A stretch of 64,000 nucleotides of DNA from Acidovorax sp. FJL06 (lineage in GTDB: Bacteria; Pseudomonadota; Gammaproteobacteria; Burkholderiales; Burkholderiaceae_C), in contig NZ_QAJR01000029.1 in NCBI RefSeq assembly GCF_003852545.1, positions 153,103 to 217,102 on the forward strand, in the 5' to 3' direction. This document shows, one piece after another, positions 9,232 to 17,173 of this stretch (positions within the stretch are counted from its first letter, which is position 1; every line of letters begins with the position of its first letter). The notes under the pieces were generated by a model that did no database searches, was not told where the DNA came from, and worked only from the letters and a program-made list of their open reading frames with translations. The translations under genes and the position numbers were made by a program.

Positions 9232-10185
9232 GTGTTCTCCGTCCTCCTCGTCACCTTCCCCTTCTTCGCCCTCGTGCTTTGCGGCTACCTGGCCGCGCGG
9301 CGTGGCGTGCTGCCGCAACCGGCCATCCCGGGGCTCAATGCCTTCGTGCTGTACTTCGCGCTGCCCTGCATGCTGTACCGCTTTGGCGCCAGCACGCCCA
9401 TCGCCCAGCTGCTGGACCCGGCCGTGGCGGGCGTGTATGGGCTGTGCGCGCTGGTGATGGTGGGGGCCACGGTGGCGCTCACGCGCAAGGCCCACATCGG
9501 CTGGAACGACGCGGCCTTTGGCGCGCTGGTGGCCGCCTTCCCCAACACTGGCTTCATGGGCGTGCCGCTGCTGGTGGCGCTGCTGGGCGCGCAGAGCGCG
9601 GGCCCGGCCATCGTGACCATCGTGGTGGACATGGTCGTCACCAGCTCGCTGTGCATCGCGCTGTCGCGCCTGGACGGCGCGGGCACCCACGGCGTGGGTG
9701 TGGCGCTGCGCAGTGCCTTCAAGGGCATGGCGACCAACCCCATGCCTTGGTCGATTGCGCTGGGGGCGCTGGCCTCGGCCCTGCAGTTCCAGCTGCCCGG
9801 CCCGGTGGACAAGACCATCGCCATGCTGGCCGATGCGGCCTCGCCCGTGGCGCTGTTCACCATTGGCGCGGTGCTGGCCCGCTCGCAGATGAACCAGCAC
9901 GAACAGGTGCCCGCCCGCGACTACGTGCCCGTGGCCCTGGCCAAGCTCTTGGTGCACCCGCTGCTGGTGTGGAGCGTGGGCCGGGCGGCCATGGCGATGG
10001 GCGTGCCGCTCACGCCGTTTGCGCTCACGGTGCTGGTGCTGCTGGCTGCGCTGCCCAGCGCCAGCAACGTCTCGCTGCTGGCCGAGAAGTTCGGCGCCAA
10101 CAACGGGCGCGTGGCGCGCATCATCCTGGTGTCCACCGCACTGGCGTTTTTGAGCTTTTCGGCGGCGGTGGCGCTGCTGACCTGA
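9232..10185 (+). CDS. AEC-family (auxin efflux carrier-like) membrane transporter
   Basis: An integral membrane protein of 317 residues with about ten hydrophobic helices arranged as two five-helix halves, as in the AEC/Mem_trans family of malonate, malate or amino acid carriers. Typical features are the early helix VTFPFFALVLCGYLAARRG, the conserved asparagine-containing N-T-G-F-M-G turn (FPNTGFMGVPLL), and the C-terminal PSASNVSLLAEKFG. The translation start is a GTG at 9232; no ATG lies in a suitable position. The substrate cannot be told from sequence. It is monocistronic and ends against a strong bidirectional terminator. Confidence 0.85.
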   Translation: MFSVLLVTFPFFALVLCGYLAARRGVLPQPAIPGLNAFVLYFALPCMLYRFGASTPIAQLLDPAVAGVYGLCALVMVGATVALTRKAHIGWNDAAFGALVAAFPNTGFMGVPLLVALLGAQSAGPAIVTIVVDMVVTSSLCIALSRLDGAGTHGVGVALRSAFKGMATNPMPWSIALGALASALQFQLPGPVDKTIAMLADAASPVALFTIGAVLARSQMNQHEQVPARDYVPVALAKLLVHPLLVWSVGRAAMAMGVPLTPFALTVLVLLAALPSASNVSLLAEKFGANNGRVARIILVSTALAFLSFSAAVALLT

Positions 10186-10227
10186 ATGCTACTGATTTTG
10201 TAGCTGGTAGCGCTTTGCCATGGGCGC
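10185..10227. repeat. Short dispersed repeat, AGCTAT family (copy 3)
   Basis: ATGCTACTGATTTTGTAGCT followed by GGTAGCGCT matches the reverse orientation of the AGCGCT..AGCTA..AAAT..TAGC motif found elsewhere. It starts at the stop codon of the AEC transporter gene. Confidence 0.55.
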
Positions 10228-10264
10228 CAGAGGCCAAAAAAGACGAACCTTCTGCGCCGGGGCG

Positions 10265-10297
10265 AAAAAAAACCGGCTCAGGCGAGCCGGTTTTTTT
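10265..10297. terminator. Bidirectional intrinsic terminator
   Basis: AAAAAAACCGGCTC and GAGCCGGTTTTTTT form a long stem around AGGC. The A-run and T-run make it work in both directions. It separates the convergent AEC transporter (plus) and RNA-binding protein (minus) genes. Confidence 0.92.
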
Positions 10298-10313
10298 GTT
10301 GAGGCTACCGGGT

Positions 10314-10649
10314 TCAGTAGCGACCGCCACCGTGGCCACCCGTGCCGTAGCCAACGTCCGAGCGCTTGCTGGCGGTGTAGCCACCCGCGTCACTGCGCTC
10401 TTCGCGCGGGCGGGCCAGGTTCACCACGATCGAGCGGCCGTCCACGGACATGCCGTGCAGCGCTTTGATGGCGGCCTGGGCCGCGTCCGCGTTGGCCATC
10501 TCCACAAAGCCGAAGCCTTTGGAGCGACCCGTGTCGCGGTCCATCATGACCTTGGCAGACGACACGCCGCCAAACTCGGCAAAGTTGCTGTGCAGGCTGG
10601 CATCGGTCACGGAATAGGGCAGGTTGCCCACATAGATTTTGCTGCTCAT
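10314..10649 (-). CDS. RRM-domain RNA-binding protein (glycine-rich)
   Basis: A protein of 111 residues consisting of one RNA recognition motif and a short glycine-rich tail. RNP2 is IYVGNLPY (residues 5-12) and RNP1 is KGFGFVEM (about 44-51), with the usual aromatic residues for base stacking. The tail ends GYGTGGHGGGRY. Such proteins are common in betaproteobacteria and cyanobacteria and are often cold-induced RNA chaperones; that role is inferred here. The start is the ATG at 10649 just before SSKIYVG; the open frame upstream is not conserved-looking. It ends against a bidirectional terminator. Confidence 0.92.
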   Translation of the reverse strand: MSSKIYVGNLPYSVTDASLHSNFAEFGGVSSAKVMMDRDTGRSKGFGFVEMANADAAQAAIKALHGMSVDGRSIVVNLARPREERSDAGGYTASKRSDVGYGTGGHGGGRY

Positions 10650-10764
10650 GGAAGAGCCTTTCTGAAAATGGCGCGCAACGATCAGCGCACCGTTGGGGTT
10701 CTGTTTTGCGGAGGGGGAATCCGCAGCGGGGGCGAGGTGGATGGCACGTGCGCGGGGCCGGCCA

Positions 10765-10974
10765 TCAGCATTGGGGCGGGTGCTGCATGCTGGTTTGCAG
10801 CCAGCCCTGGGTGATGGCAAAGAGCCGTGCGGCTTCGCGCGAGGCAAAGGCTTTGTCAAAGCGGAACACGCGACAGTAGCTGCCGTTGCCCAGGGAGCGA
10901 TGGACCGAGAAGGAGGCGCGGAAGCGGCCGCAGTCGGTCGGGTGTGTCGCGGGCGAAACGACGTAGGGGCCCAT
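10765..10974 (-). CDS. Small protein of 69 residues, function unknown
   Basis: A short reading frame from an ATG at 10974 (an in-frame TTG at 11004 would add ten residues). The sequence is well mixed and protein-like: a beta-rich N-terminal half (GPYVVSPATHPTDCGRFRA, then SFSVHRS, YCRVFRFD) and a helix-like end (FASREAARLFAITQGWLQT). This pattern of strands followed by an Ala-rich helix resembles small uncharacterised proteins I associate with Burkholderiales, but no name is assigned. It lies 115 bases upstream of the RRM protein gene on the same strand and may share its transcript. Confidence 0.6.
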   Translation of the reverse strand: MGPYVVSPATHPTDCGRFRASFSVHRSLGNGSYCRVFRFDKAFASREAARLFAITQGWLQTSMQHPPQC

Positions 10975-11296
10975 GGAGATGGCAGTCTGTGAAATCTGGG
11001 TCAATCAGGATCGCGGGCCGCAAAGGGGGCCTGCGTGAGCATCGAGGGACGCGGTGGGCTGCAGCTCTACAGGTCCACTGGGCGACAAAGGTCGCAAGGG
11101 GGAGCGTCTGCAGGGGCGGAAGGCATTCCGGAGCAGACGTTGCGGTGACTGCCCGAACGAGGCGCCGTGACCGCAATGGCCTGAATTATATTGATATTTG
11201 TATTTAAACTCAAATTATTATTCTTTTGAGTTTTAAAAATGGCATGCTTTGGGGCTCTGCTGGCCCTTCCACCGGGCACTGAGGCCAAAACATGCC
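10975..11296. other. Intergenic region with an AT-rich island
   Basis: No gene is supported here. The unusual part is 11180-11240, a strongly AT-rich island in otherwise GC-rich DNA. It contains an inverted repeat and could hold the promoter of the leftward 69-residue gene and the end of the priA transcript. Confidence 0.4.
11206..11233. other. AT-rich inverted repeat downstream of priA
   Basis: AAACTCAAA (11206-11214) and TTTGAGTTT (11225-11233) form a perfect nine-pair stem with a ten-base AT loop. It lies 64 bases past the priA stop. It could be a transcript end or an operator for the leftward gene; neither is certain. Confidence 0.35.
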
Positions 11297-13402
11297 TCAA
11301 ATCACCAGCGGGTCCACATCCACCAGCCAGCGCACCAGCCCCTTGTGCTCGGGCGCGCTGCGCGTGGTCTGCAGCACGGGCTGCCAGGCGGCCAGAAAAC
11401 GCTGCAGGGCGGCGCGGCTCGGGCTTTCCATCAGCATCTGGGCGCGTTCCACATTGGCCACGCGCTGGATGGTCAGCGGCACCGGGGGGAACAGCGTGAC
11501 CATCTCCAGCCCCGGCAGGCCCGCAGCGTGGGCGGCGGCCGTGGCGGCGGTCAAAAAGCCCTGGGCCACCTCCTGTGTGCGCGCATCGGCGCGCACCAGG
11601 GCCTGGTAGGCAAACGGGGGCATGGCGGCCTCTTCGCGCTCTTTCAGCTGCTGGGCGGCGAAAGCCTCGTAGTCGTGTTTGCGCAGCGCCTCGTACACGG
11701 TGTGCTGGGGGTGGAAGGTCTGCACCCACATCTCGCACTGCGAACCCTGGGCCGCCATGTAGGCCGCGTCACGCCCCGCGCGGCCCGCGGCCTGCATGAG
11801 CAGCGCAAACAGCCGCTCGGGCGCGCGGAAGTCGCTGCTGAACAGCGCCCCATCGGGCTGCACGGCCGCCACCAGCGTGATGCGCCGAAAGTCATGTCCC
11901 TTGGCAATCATCTGCGTGCCCACCAGCACGTCCACCTCGCCTGCATGCACCTGGGCCAGCTGCGCCTCGAGCGAGCCCTTGGCCTTGGTGGTATCGGCGT
12001 CGATGCGGGCGATGCGCGCGGGCGTGCGGTCGGGCCGCAGCACTTCGGACAGCAGGGCGCCGAGCTGTTCTTCAAGCTGCTCGGTGCCCCGGCCCATGGA
12101 GTGGATGTCCGGGCTGCCGCAGGTGGGGCAGGCGCGGGGCACGCGCACGGTGTAGCCGCAGTGGTGGCAGCGCAGGGTGCGGTCGGCCTTGTGGAACACC
12201 TGGTGTGCGCTGCAGTGGGGGCAGTCGCTCTTCCAGCCGCAGTCGGCGCAGTGCAGCACGGGGGCGTAGCCCCGGCGGTTGAGCAGCACCATGCTCTGCT
12301 CGCCGCGCGCCACGCGCTCGGTGATGGCGGCCAGCAGCGGTGCGCTGAAGATGGCGCGGCGCGGCTGCTGGTTCATGTCCACGCGGCGCACGCGGGCCAA
12401 GGCCCCGGCGCCGATGCGGCTGGGCATGGCCAGCCGTACATAGCGGCCCATGGCCGGGTCGCTGGCGTGCCAGCTCTCCAGCGAGGGCGTGGCCGAGCCC
12501 AGCAGCACCTTGGCGCCTTGCTCGCGCCCGCGCCAGATGGCCAGGTCGCGCGCCGAGTAGCGGGCGCCTTCCTGCTGCTTGTAGCTGGGGTCGTGCTCCT
12601 CGTCCACCACGATGATCCTGAGCCCCGGCAGGCTGGCGAACACCGCCATGCGCGTGCCCAGCACAATGCGCGCGGCACCGCTGTGCGCAGCCAGCCAGCT
12701 TTTGAGGCGCTGCGGGTTGGTCATGCCGCTGTGCAGCGAGACCACGGCCTGGCTGCCAAAGCGCGGGGCGAAGCGGGTGGAAAAGCGCTCTTCGAGCTGG
12801 GGGGTGAGGTTGATCTCGGGCACCATCACCAGCGCCTGCGCGCTGGGGTCGGCCTCCAGCGCCTCCTGCACGCAGCGCAGGTAGACCTCGGTCTTGCCGC
12901 TGCCCGTGCTGCCGAACAGCAGGAAGGGGCCGGTTTCTGAGGCAATCCGGGCCCTGGCGCTTTCCTGTTCTGCGGTAAGCGCTATTGTTTGGATAGCGTC
13001 TTCGGTGGCGCCCTGCGCCTGGGCGGGGCGCTTGAGCCGGCGGGCCAACTGGTCGGGCTGCAGGTCGCGCAGCTGGGGCGGCAGGGCGGCCAGCGCCACC
13101 TCGCCCAGCGCGCGCTGGTAGTAGCGCGCGGCAAAGGCCACCAGACGGCGCCAGGGCGGGGCGAGCGGCGCCACCCCCTCCAGCACCCCCGCAATGGGCC
13201 GCATGGCCGCGCCCTCGGGCAACTCGCCCGTGGCGTCGACGGCGTCCCACACCACGCCCAGCACCTCGCGTTTGCCCAGTGGCACCCGCACCAGCGTGCC
13301 CGGGGGCAGGGGCTGCGCGCTGGCGTAGCTGAGCAGATCCCCCACGCCGCTGTGCGAGGGGGTGTGCAATGCAACGTGGACGATGGCGGAAGGGATAGAC
13401 AC
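11297..13402 (-). CDS. priA: Primosomal replication restart helicase PriA
   Basis: PriA recognises stalled or repaired forks and reloads the replicative helicase. The 701-residue protein has an N-terminal DNA-binding domain, then the helicase core with Walker A GSTGSGKTE (about residues 165-173) and Walker B DEEHD. The zinc-binding module is intact, with Cys pairs in CADCGWKSDCPHC, CHHCGY and CPTCG. The C-terminal helicase motif GRAGR is present. The start is a GTG at 13402 (V/M-SIPSAIVHVAL). The upstream gap carries DnaA-box sequences, the nearest about 96 bases before the start codon, so control by DnaA is conceivable. Confidence 0.95.
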   Translation of the reverse strand: MSIPSAIVHVALHTPSHSGVGDLLSYASAQPLPPGTLVRVPLGKREVLGVVWDAVDATGELPEGAAMRPIAGVLEGVAPLAPPWRRLVAFAARYYQRALGEVALAALPPQLRDLQPDQLARRLKRPAQAQGATEDAIQTIALTAEQESARARIASETGPFLLFGSTGSGKTEVYLRCVQEALEADPSAQALVMVPEINLTPQLEERFSTRFAPRFGSQAVVSLHSGMTNPQRLKSWLAAHSGAARIVLGTRMAVFASLPGLRIIVVDEEHDPSYKQQEGARYSARDLAIWRGREQGAKVLLGSATPSLESWHASDPAMGRYVRLAMPSRIGAGALARVRRVDMNQQPRRAIFSAPLLAAITERVARGEQSMVLLNRRGYAPVLHCADCGWKSDCPHCSAHQVFHKADRTLRCHHCGYTVRVPRACPTCGSPDIHSMGRGTEQLEEQLGALLSEVLRPDRTPARIARIDADTTKAKGSLEAQLAQVHAGEVDVLVGTQMIAKGHDFRRITLVAAVQPDGALFSSDFRAPERLFALLMQAAGRAGRDAAYMAAQGSQCEMWVQTFHPQHTVYEALRKHDYEAFAAQQLKEREEAAMPPFAYQALVRADARTQEVAQGFLTAATAAAHAAGLPGLEMVTLFPPVPLTIQRVANVERAQMLMESPSRAALQRFLAAWQPVLQTTRSAPEHKGLVRWLVDVDPLVI
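12977..12999. repeat. Short dispersed repeat, AGCTAT family (copy inside priA)
   Basis: AAGCGCTATTGTTTGGATAGCG sits inside the priA coding sequence, where it codes for a spacer just upstream of the Walker A motif. It resembles the repeat copies found between genes, with the GCGCTAT..ATAGCG inverted ends. Confidence 0.4.
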
Positions 13403-13497
13403 GGCCTATGGCGAGTTACAGGGGCTTGTGGAGGTGGTGTGGAGGTTTTGCGGCTAAGTGCTTGATTTGGCGTGCCATGTGAGTAATCCCGTCTTTC

Positions 13498-13506
13498 TGT
13501 GGATAA
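13498..13506 (-). promoter_or_regulatory. DnaA box (TTATCCACA), copy 1
   Basis: TGTGGATAA on the plus strand is the exact complement of the strong DnaA box TTATCCACA. It lies 96 bases upstream of the priA start codon. Confidence 0.65.
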
Positions 13507-13685
13507 CTTTGTTGACATCCTGCTTCCACACCCCGCCAACCCGCATGAATACTGGCCTGGAACAGAATGCCCACAAAACTGGCAGCAGCAAAAAATCCTT
13601 ATGAATCAATCATCTGAAGAATTTTGGGTGTATTTTCTGTGCTAAGGCCTGGCGCGGGGGGGATGTTGCGTCGCATCAAGATTTT

Positions 13686-13694
13686 TGTGCATAA
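13686..13694 (-). promoter_or_regulatory. DnaA box (TTATGCACA), copy 1
   Basis: TGTGCATAA is the complement of TTATGCACA, matching the DnaA-box consensus TTATNCACA, in the same orientation as the neighbouring boxes. Confidence 0.55.
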
Positions 13695-13833
13695 GTCGGG
13701 CAGCACGCAGGACGTCAATGGCCGGGAAAACCCTTAATTTGTGTTAGTGATGGCCCCGCAAGCTCAGACTTTTCTGCGATATGGGCTGCAAGTGCTTGAT
13801 TTGAATGGGGTTTTGCAAGAAATCCAAAATTCC

Positions 13834-13842
13834 TGTGGATAA
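13834..13842 (-). promoter_or_regulatory. DnaA box (TTATCCACA), copy 2
   Basis: A second exact complement of TTATCCACA, inside a 19-base block identical to that at 13497-13515. Confidence 0.65.
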
Positions 13843-14031
13843 CTTTGTTGATATCCCCTGTGTTTGCCACGCAAGTCCTTGACGGGCCGTGCTTTGGCTG
13901 GAATGCCTGCCAAAAAAGCAGCAGAGTGAAATCCTTTGAAATCAATGGCTTACGTTCTGGATGAGAATATTTCCGGCGCTGCCTGCTTTGTGGGCACCGG
14001 GGCTGCGTGGAGGCCGGTGCTGCGCCAGTTT

Positions 14032-14040
14032 TGTGCATAA
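14032..14040 (-). promoter_or_regulatory. DnaA box (TTATGCACA), copy 2
   Basis: A second TTATGCACA complement, within a block shared with 13684-13697. Confidence 0.55.
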
Positions 14041-14067
14041 GTAGGCCCTTCGGGCCGCTGGGGTATT

Positions 14068-14096
14068 GCCGCTGGGCAGCATGCGCGGCTTTTTTT
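14068..14096 (+). terminator. Candidate intrinsic terminator on the plus strand
   Basis: GCCGC (14068-14072) pairs with GCGGC (14085-14089) and is followed directly by seven T. A second small hairpin GGCCC-TTC-GGGCC lies just upstream at 14044-14056. No plus-strand gene precedes it, which raises the question of what transcript it would end. Confidence 0.45.
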
Positions 14097-14162
14097 CTTC
14101 CGTTGCAGAAGAGGTGCCCCGGAGGGCGCGGAGAAGCCCAAGCCCGCTTCCAGGCGGCGGAC

Positions 14163-14195
14163 GGGGGGGCGCTTGGACCCGCCCCCCCCTTTTTT
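14163..14195 (+). terminator. Candidate intrinsic terminator on the plus strand next to the hemE stop
   Basis: GGGGGGGC (14163-14170) pairs with GCCCCCCC (14181-14188) around a ten-base loop, followed by six T running into the hemE stop codon. In this orientation it would stop rightward transcription entering hemE in antisense. For the hemE transcript itself it provides only the hairpin. Confidence 0.5.
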
Positions 14196-15306
14196 ACCCC
14201 TGGCGCTGCGCCCGCGAGTAGCCGTGCACGGCCTCGACCAGCGCGGCCACATGCTCGGGCGGGGTGAACTGGCTGATGCCGTGGCCCAGGTTGAAGATGT
14301 GCGTGGGGCCGGTGGTGGTCTTGTCGGTGTGGGGCGTGCCAAAGCTGTCGAGCACGTGGCGCACCTGTTGTTCGATCTGCGCGGGGGGCGCAAACAGCAC
14401 GTTGGGGTCGATGTTGCCCTGCAGCGCCTTGCCGGGGCCGCCCACGGCGCCGCCGACGATGGCGCGCGCCTGGCCCAGGTTGGCCGTCCAGTCCAGGCCC
14501 AGCACTTCGCAGTCCAGGTCCTTCATGTCCGGCAGCCAGATGCCGCCACCCTTGGTGAAAACGATGCGCGGCACGTCGGTGCCGTCCACGCCGGTGCGCT
14601 TCAATTGGGCCAGCACCCGCTTGGTGTAGGCCAGGCTGAATTCCTGGAACGCGCCATCGGCCAGCACGCCGCCCCAGCTGTCAAAAACCATCACGGCCTG
14701 GGCGCCCGCGTCGATCTGGGCGTTGAGGTAAGCCGCCACGCTGTCGGCGTTGATGGCCAGGATGCGGTGCATCAGGTCGGGGCGGGCGTACATCAGGCTC
14801 TTGACCAGGCGGTAGTCGTCGCTGCCCTTGCCTTCGACCATGTAGCAGGCCAGCGTCCAGGGGCTGCCCGAGAAGCCGATAAGGGGCACCCGGCCATTGA
14901 GCGCCTTGCGGATGCTGGTCACCGCATCGAACACGTAGCGCAGCTTGTCCATGTCGGGCACGGCCAGTTCGGCCACGGCGGCTTCGTCGCGCACCACTTT
15001 GGCAAAACGCGGGCCTTCGCCCTCGGCAAACGACAGGCCCAGGCCCATCGCGTCGGGTACGGTGAGGATGTCGCTGAACAGAATGGCCGCATCGAGCGGG
15101 AAACGCTCCAGCGGCTGCAGCGTGACCTCGGTGGCGTAGTCCACATTGGTGGCCAGCCCCATGAAGCTGCCCGCCTGGGCGCGCGTGGCCTTGTATTCAG
15201 GCAGGTAGCGGCCCGCCTGGCGCATCAGCCACAGGGGGGTGTAGTCGGTGGCCTGGCGGCGGCAGGCACGCAGGCAGGTGTCGTTGGCAAGGGGGGCGAA
15301 GGTCAT
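14194..15306 (-). CDS. hemE: Uroporphyrinogen decarboxylase
   Basis: Decarboxylates the four acetate side chains of uroporphyrinogen III to give coproporphyrinogen III in haem synthesis, in the cytoplasm. The protein has 370 residues from the ATG at 15306. Signature 1, [15 protein letters not shown], is near residues 25-39 and holds the substrate-binding arginines. Signature 2 is [16 protein letters not shown]. The catalytic Asp lies in [12 protein letters not shown]. An in-frame start further upstream adds 23 residues of non-conserved sequence and is rejected. priA lies downstream on the same strand, 790 bases away. Confidence 0.96.
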   Translation of the reverse strand: MTFAPLANDTCLRACRRQATDYTPLWLMRQAGRYLPEYKATRAQAGSFMGLATNVDYATEVTLQPLERFPLDAAILFSDILTVPDAMGLGLSFAEGEGPRFAKVVRDEAAVAELAVPDMDKLRYVFDAVTSIRKALNGRVPLIGFSGSPWTLACYMVEGKGSDDYRLVKSLMYARPDLMHRILAINADSVAAYLNAQIDAGAQAVMVFDSWGGVLADGAFQEFSLAYTKRVLAQLKRTGVDGTDVPRIVFTKGGGIWLPDMKDLDCEVLGLDWTANLGQARAIVGGAVGGPGKALQGNIDPNVLFAPPAQIEQQVRHVLDSFGTPHTDKTTTGPTHIFNLGHGISQFTPPEHVAALVEAVHGYSRAQRQG

Positions 15307-15418
15307 TGCGCGATTGTCGCAGGCCGACCGCCAGCCTCGGCACCCGGCTTGGCGGCAGCAATTGACGCGCATCAAGCCAGTGCACCTGCGGAACCGGCTT
15401 TGCTGGGCCGCCAGGTGT

Positions 15419-15457
15419 GTCCCCCTTCGGGCGAAGCGGCGCAGCCGCTCAGGGGGG
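15419..15457. repeat. GC-rich dispersed repeat R2 (short form)
   Basis: GTCCCCCTTCGGGCGAAGCG then GCGCAGCCGCTCAGGGGG. Nearly the same sequence lies at 25351-25388. It ends two bases before the MFS transporter stop codon. Confidence 0.7.
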
Positions 15458-15459
15458 CT

Positions 15460-17040
15460 TCATCTTTCCGCGATGTAGTGCGACATCCGCACGACTTCGC
15501 CGGGCGCCAAGAACGCCCGCACTTCGGTCTCCAGCGCCTGGTCGGCCATGGTGGCGCGGGCGCGCTGGTGCAGGTAGTCGGCCCAGGATTCGACGATGAA
15601 GCGCTCCACGTAGCGCGAGGGCTCGCCCAGGTCTTTGTAGATGCGCCAGAAGGTGGCGCCGTCGCGGCGGCGCGGGGCCTTCATGCGGCTGATGGTGTCG
15701 AGGAACGCGGCGTCGGTGCCGGGCGCGATGCGGTAGCCCACCTCCACCGCCACGGGGCCGGCCTCGGGCAGGGGCTCGGCCTCGATGAAAAGCTCGTCCC
15801 AGGGCGTGGCCTGCGTCACCTCGTGCAGCGCGCCCATGCGCAGCGGCATGGGGCGCGCCAGCAGCAGGCCCACGCCCATGAGCGCGGCGGCCACGCACAG
15901 CGTGGGCGTGAGGCCCAGGAGGTCCGACGCCGCGCCCCAGAACGCCGAGCCCATCGCAAACGCGCCCAGCGCCGCCACCATGTGCATGGCCACCGCGCGC
16001 GAGCGCACCCACTGCGGCGCGCTGGCCTGCGTGGCGGTGTTGAAGGTGGACATGGCCGACATCCAGGCCGCGCCCGCAAACAGCATGGCGATGTAGACCA
16101 CCCCCGTAATCTTGGTGAGGGCCGCCACCAGCATGGCCGCGCCGAACACGACGCCGCCCGTGCCCACGATGGCCTCCATGCCAAAGCGTGCGCGCAGCCG
16201 CCCCAGCACCAGGCCCACGGCCACGGCCCCCGTGCCCAGGCAGCCCATCAGCAGGCCAAAGCCCGGGGCGCCCGTGCCCAGGCGCTGGGCAATCACGGGC
16301 AGCAGCGCCCACAGCGCCGAGCCCGCCGCGCTGAAGGCCATCACCCGCACCAACTGCGCCAGGATCATGCGCGAGTGCCAGGCAAAACGCAGGCCGCTCA
16401 GGGTGCCGCCCCACAGGCGCTCGGCGGGCAACTTGGAGGGCGGGTGCGCCTTGGGCGGCCAGCGGCGGATGGACTCCCACATCACCAGCGTGGTGGTCAC
16501 CGTGACGGCAAACACCCAGCCCGCGCCCAGTTGGGCAAAGATCAGCCCGGCCAGCGTGGGGCCCACGGCGCGCGCGGCGTTGTAGGCAATGCTCACGGCG
16601 GTGATGGCCTGGGGCCATTCATCGCGCGGCACGGGGTCGATGACCGACGAGTTCCACGCGGGCGTGAGCACGGCCGTGCAGCAGCCGCAGATGAACACCA
16701 GGAACAGCACCGCCGCCGGTCCACCCCAGCCAGAGAGCACCAGCAAGGTGAGCAGCGCGCTGGACCCCACCTGCGCCAGCAGCGCACCCGAGACCAGGCG
16801 GCGCCGGTCGGTGGTGTCGGCCAGCACCCCGGCGGGCAGCGCCAGCAAAAACATGGGCATGAACACGGCGGTCTGCACCAGCGCGGCCAGGAACGACGAG
16901 CCCGTGAGCTCCACCATGAGCCAGGCGGCCGCCATGGTCTGCATGCCGTTGCCCACAAAAAAGACCCCGCCACAAATCCACAGGCCCCGGAACGCGGGTT
17001 GGCGCAAGGGGCTCCACAAAGAGGTTGAGGGCTGGGACAT
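15460..17040 (-). CDS. MFS efflux transporter with a C-terminal soluble domain (TMEffector/EntS-like)
   Basis: A 526-residue inner membrane protein. Residues about 15-405 form twelve hydrophobic helices of the major facilitator type (early motif LPAGVLADTTDRRRL, the D-x2-D-R-R loop). The last 110 residues are soluble and look like a small alpha/beta dimeric domain (VEVGYRIAPGTDAAFLDTIS, then FIVESWADYLHQRARAT). This layout fits the MFS_3 group of enterobactin-exporter-like proteins with a monooxygenase-like tail. The start at 17040 (MSQPSTSLW) begins the first helix region; the longer upstream frame is Pro/Arg-rich noise. It lies downstream of marR on the same strand, suggesting a self-regulated efflux operon. 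Confidence 0.88.
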   Translation of the reverse strand: MSQPSTSLWSPLRQPAFRGLWICGGVFFVGNGMQTMAAAWLMVELTGSSFLAALVQTAVFMPMFLLALPAGVLADTTDRRRLVSGALLAQVGSSALLTLLVLSGWGGPAAVLFLVFICGCCTAVLTPAWNSSVIDPVPRDEWPQAITAVSIAYNAARAVGPTLAGLIFAQLGAGWVFAVTVTTTLVMWESIRRWPPKAHPPSKLPAERLWGGTLSGLRFAWHSRMILAQLVRVMAFSAAGSALWALLPVIAQRLGTGAPGFGLLMGCLGTGAVAVGLVLGRLRARFGMEAIVGTGGVVFGAAMLVAALTKITGVVYIAMLFAGAAWMSAMSTFNTATQASAPQWVRSRAVAMHMVAALGAFAMGSAFWGAASDLLGLTPTLCVAAALMGVGLLLARPMPLRMGALHEVTQATPWDELFIEAEPLPEAGPVAVEVGYRIAPGTDAAFLDTISRMKAPRRRDGATFWRIYKDLGEPSRYVERFIVESWADYLHQRARATMADQALETEVRAFLAPGEVVRMSHYIAER

Positions 17041-17173
17041 GGAGGGTTGGGCGATGGGGGCGTAGGTCGTGGTCGGACGGGGGAGCGCGGGTTTGCCCCT
17101 GGGCGGGTGGCCCAGGGCAGGTTTGAGGATATCGCCGGATGGCCGCTTTGGGTGTGGCGCGCCGCGATGTCCC

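Larger units (their letters stand above)
13456..14040. repeat. Imperfect tandem duplication with DnaA boxes in the priA-hemE gap
   Basis: The 790-base gap between hemE and priA contains two degenerate copies of a unit about 240-250 bases long with starts 334-346 bases apart. Shared blocks in order are AAGTGCTTGATTTG (13456 and 13790), CTGTGGATAACTTTGTTGA (13497 and 13833), GAATGCC, AAAA..GCAGCAG, AATCCTT, GAATCAAT or GAAATCAAT, and TTTTGTGCATAAGT (13684 and 14030). Each copy holds two DnaA-box sequences, all in one orientation. The blocks are conserved while the sequence between them has drifted, which suggests that the blocks are functional. No gene is supported here: a minus-strand frame at 13715-14038 crosses the repeat and has no recognisable features. 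Confidence 0.75.

Noticed and set aside
13715-14038. A 107-codon minus-strand frame in the priA-hemE gap
   Set aside because: It spans the DnaA-box duplication, starts inside a DnaA-box block, and has no recognisable domain. The repeat structure explains the sequence better.
13403-14193. Calling the DnaA-box region the chromosomal oriC
   Set aside because: dnaA, dnaN, rpmH or gyrB are not nearby, and in related bacteria oriC is expected beside dnaA. Four boxes alone do not prove an origin, so it is reported only as a candidate DnaA-binding region.
14173-17028. 951-codon plus-strand frame opposite hemE and the MFS gene
   Set aside because: It crosses two recognised minus-strand genes and their gap. 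The composition (HGH, AQRGR repeats) is that of a shadow frame.
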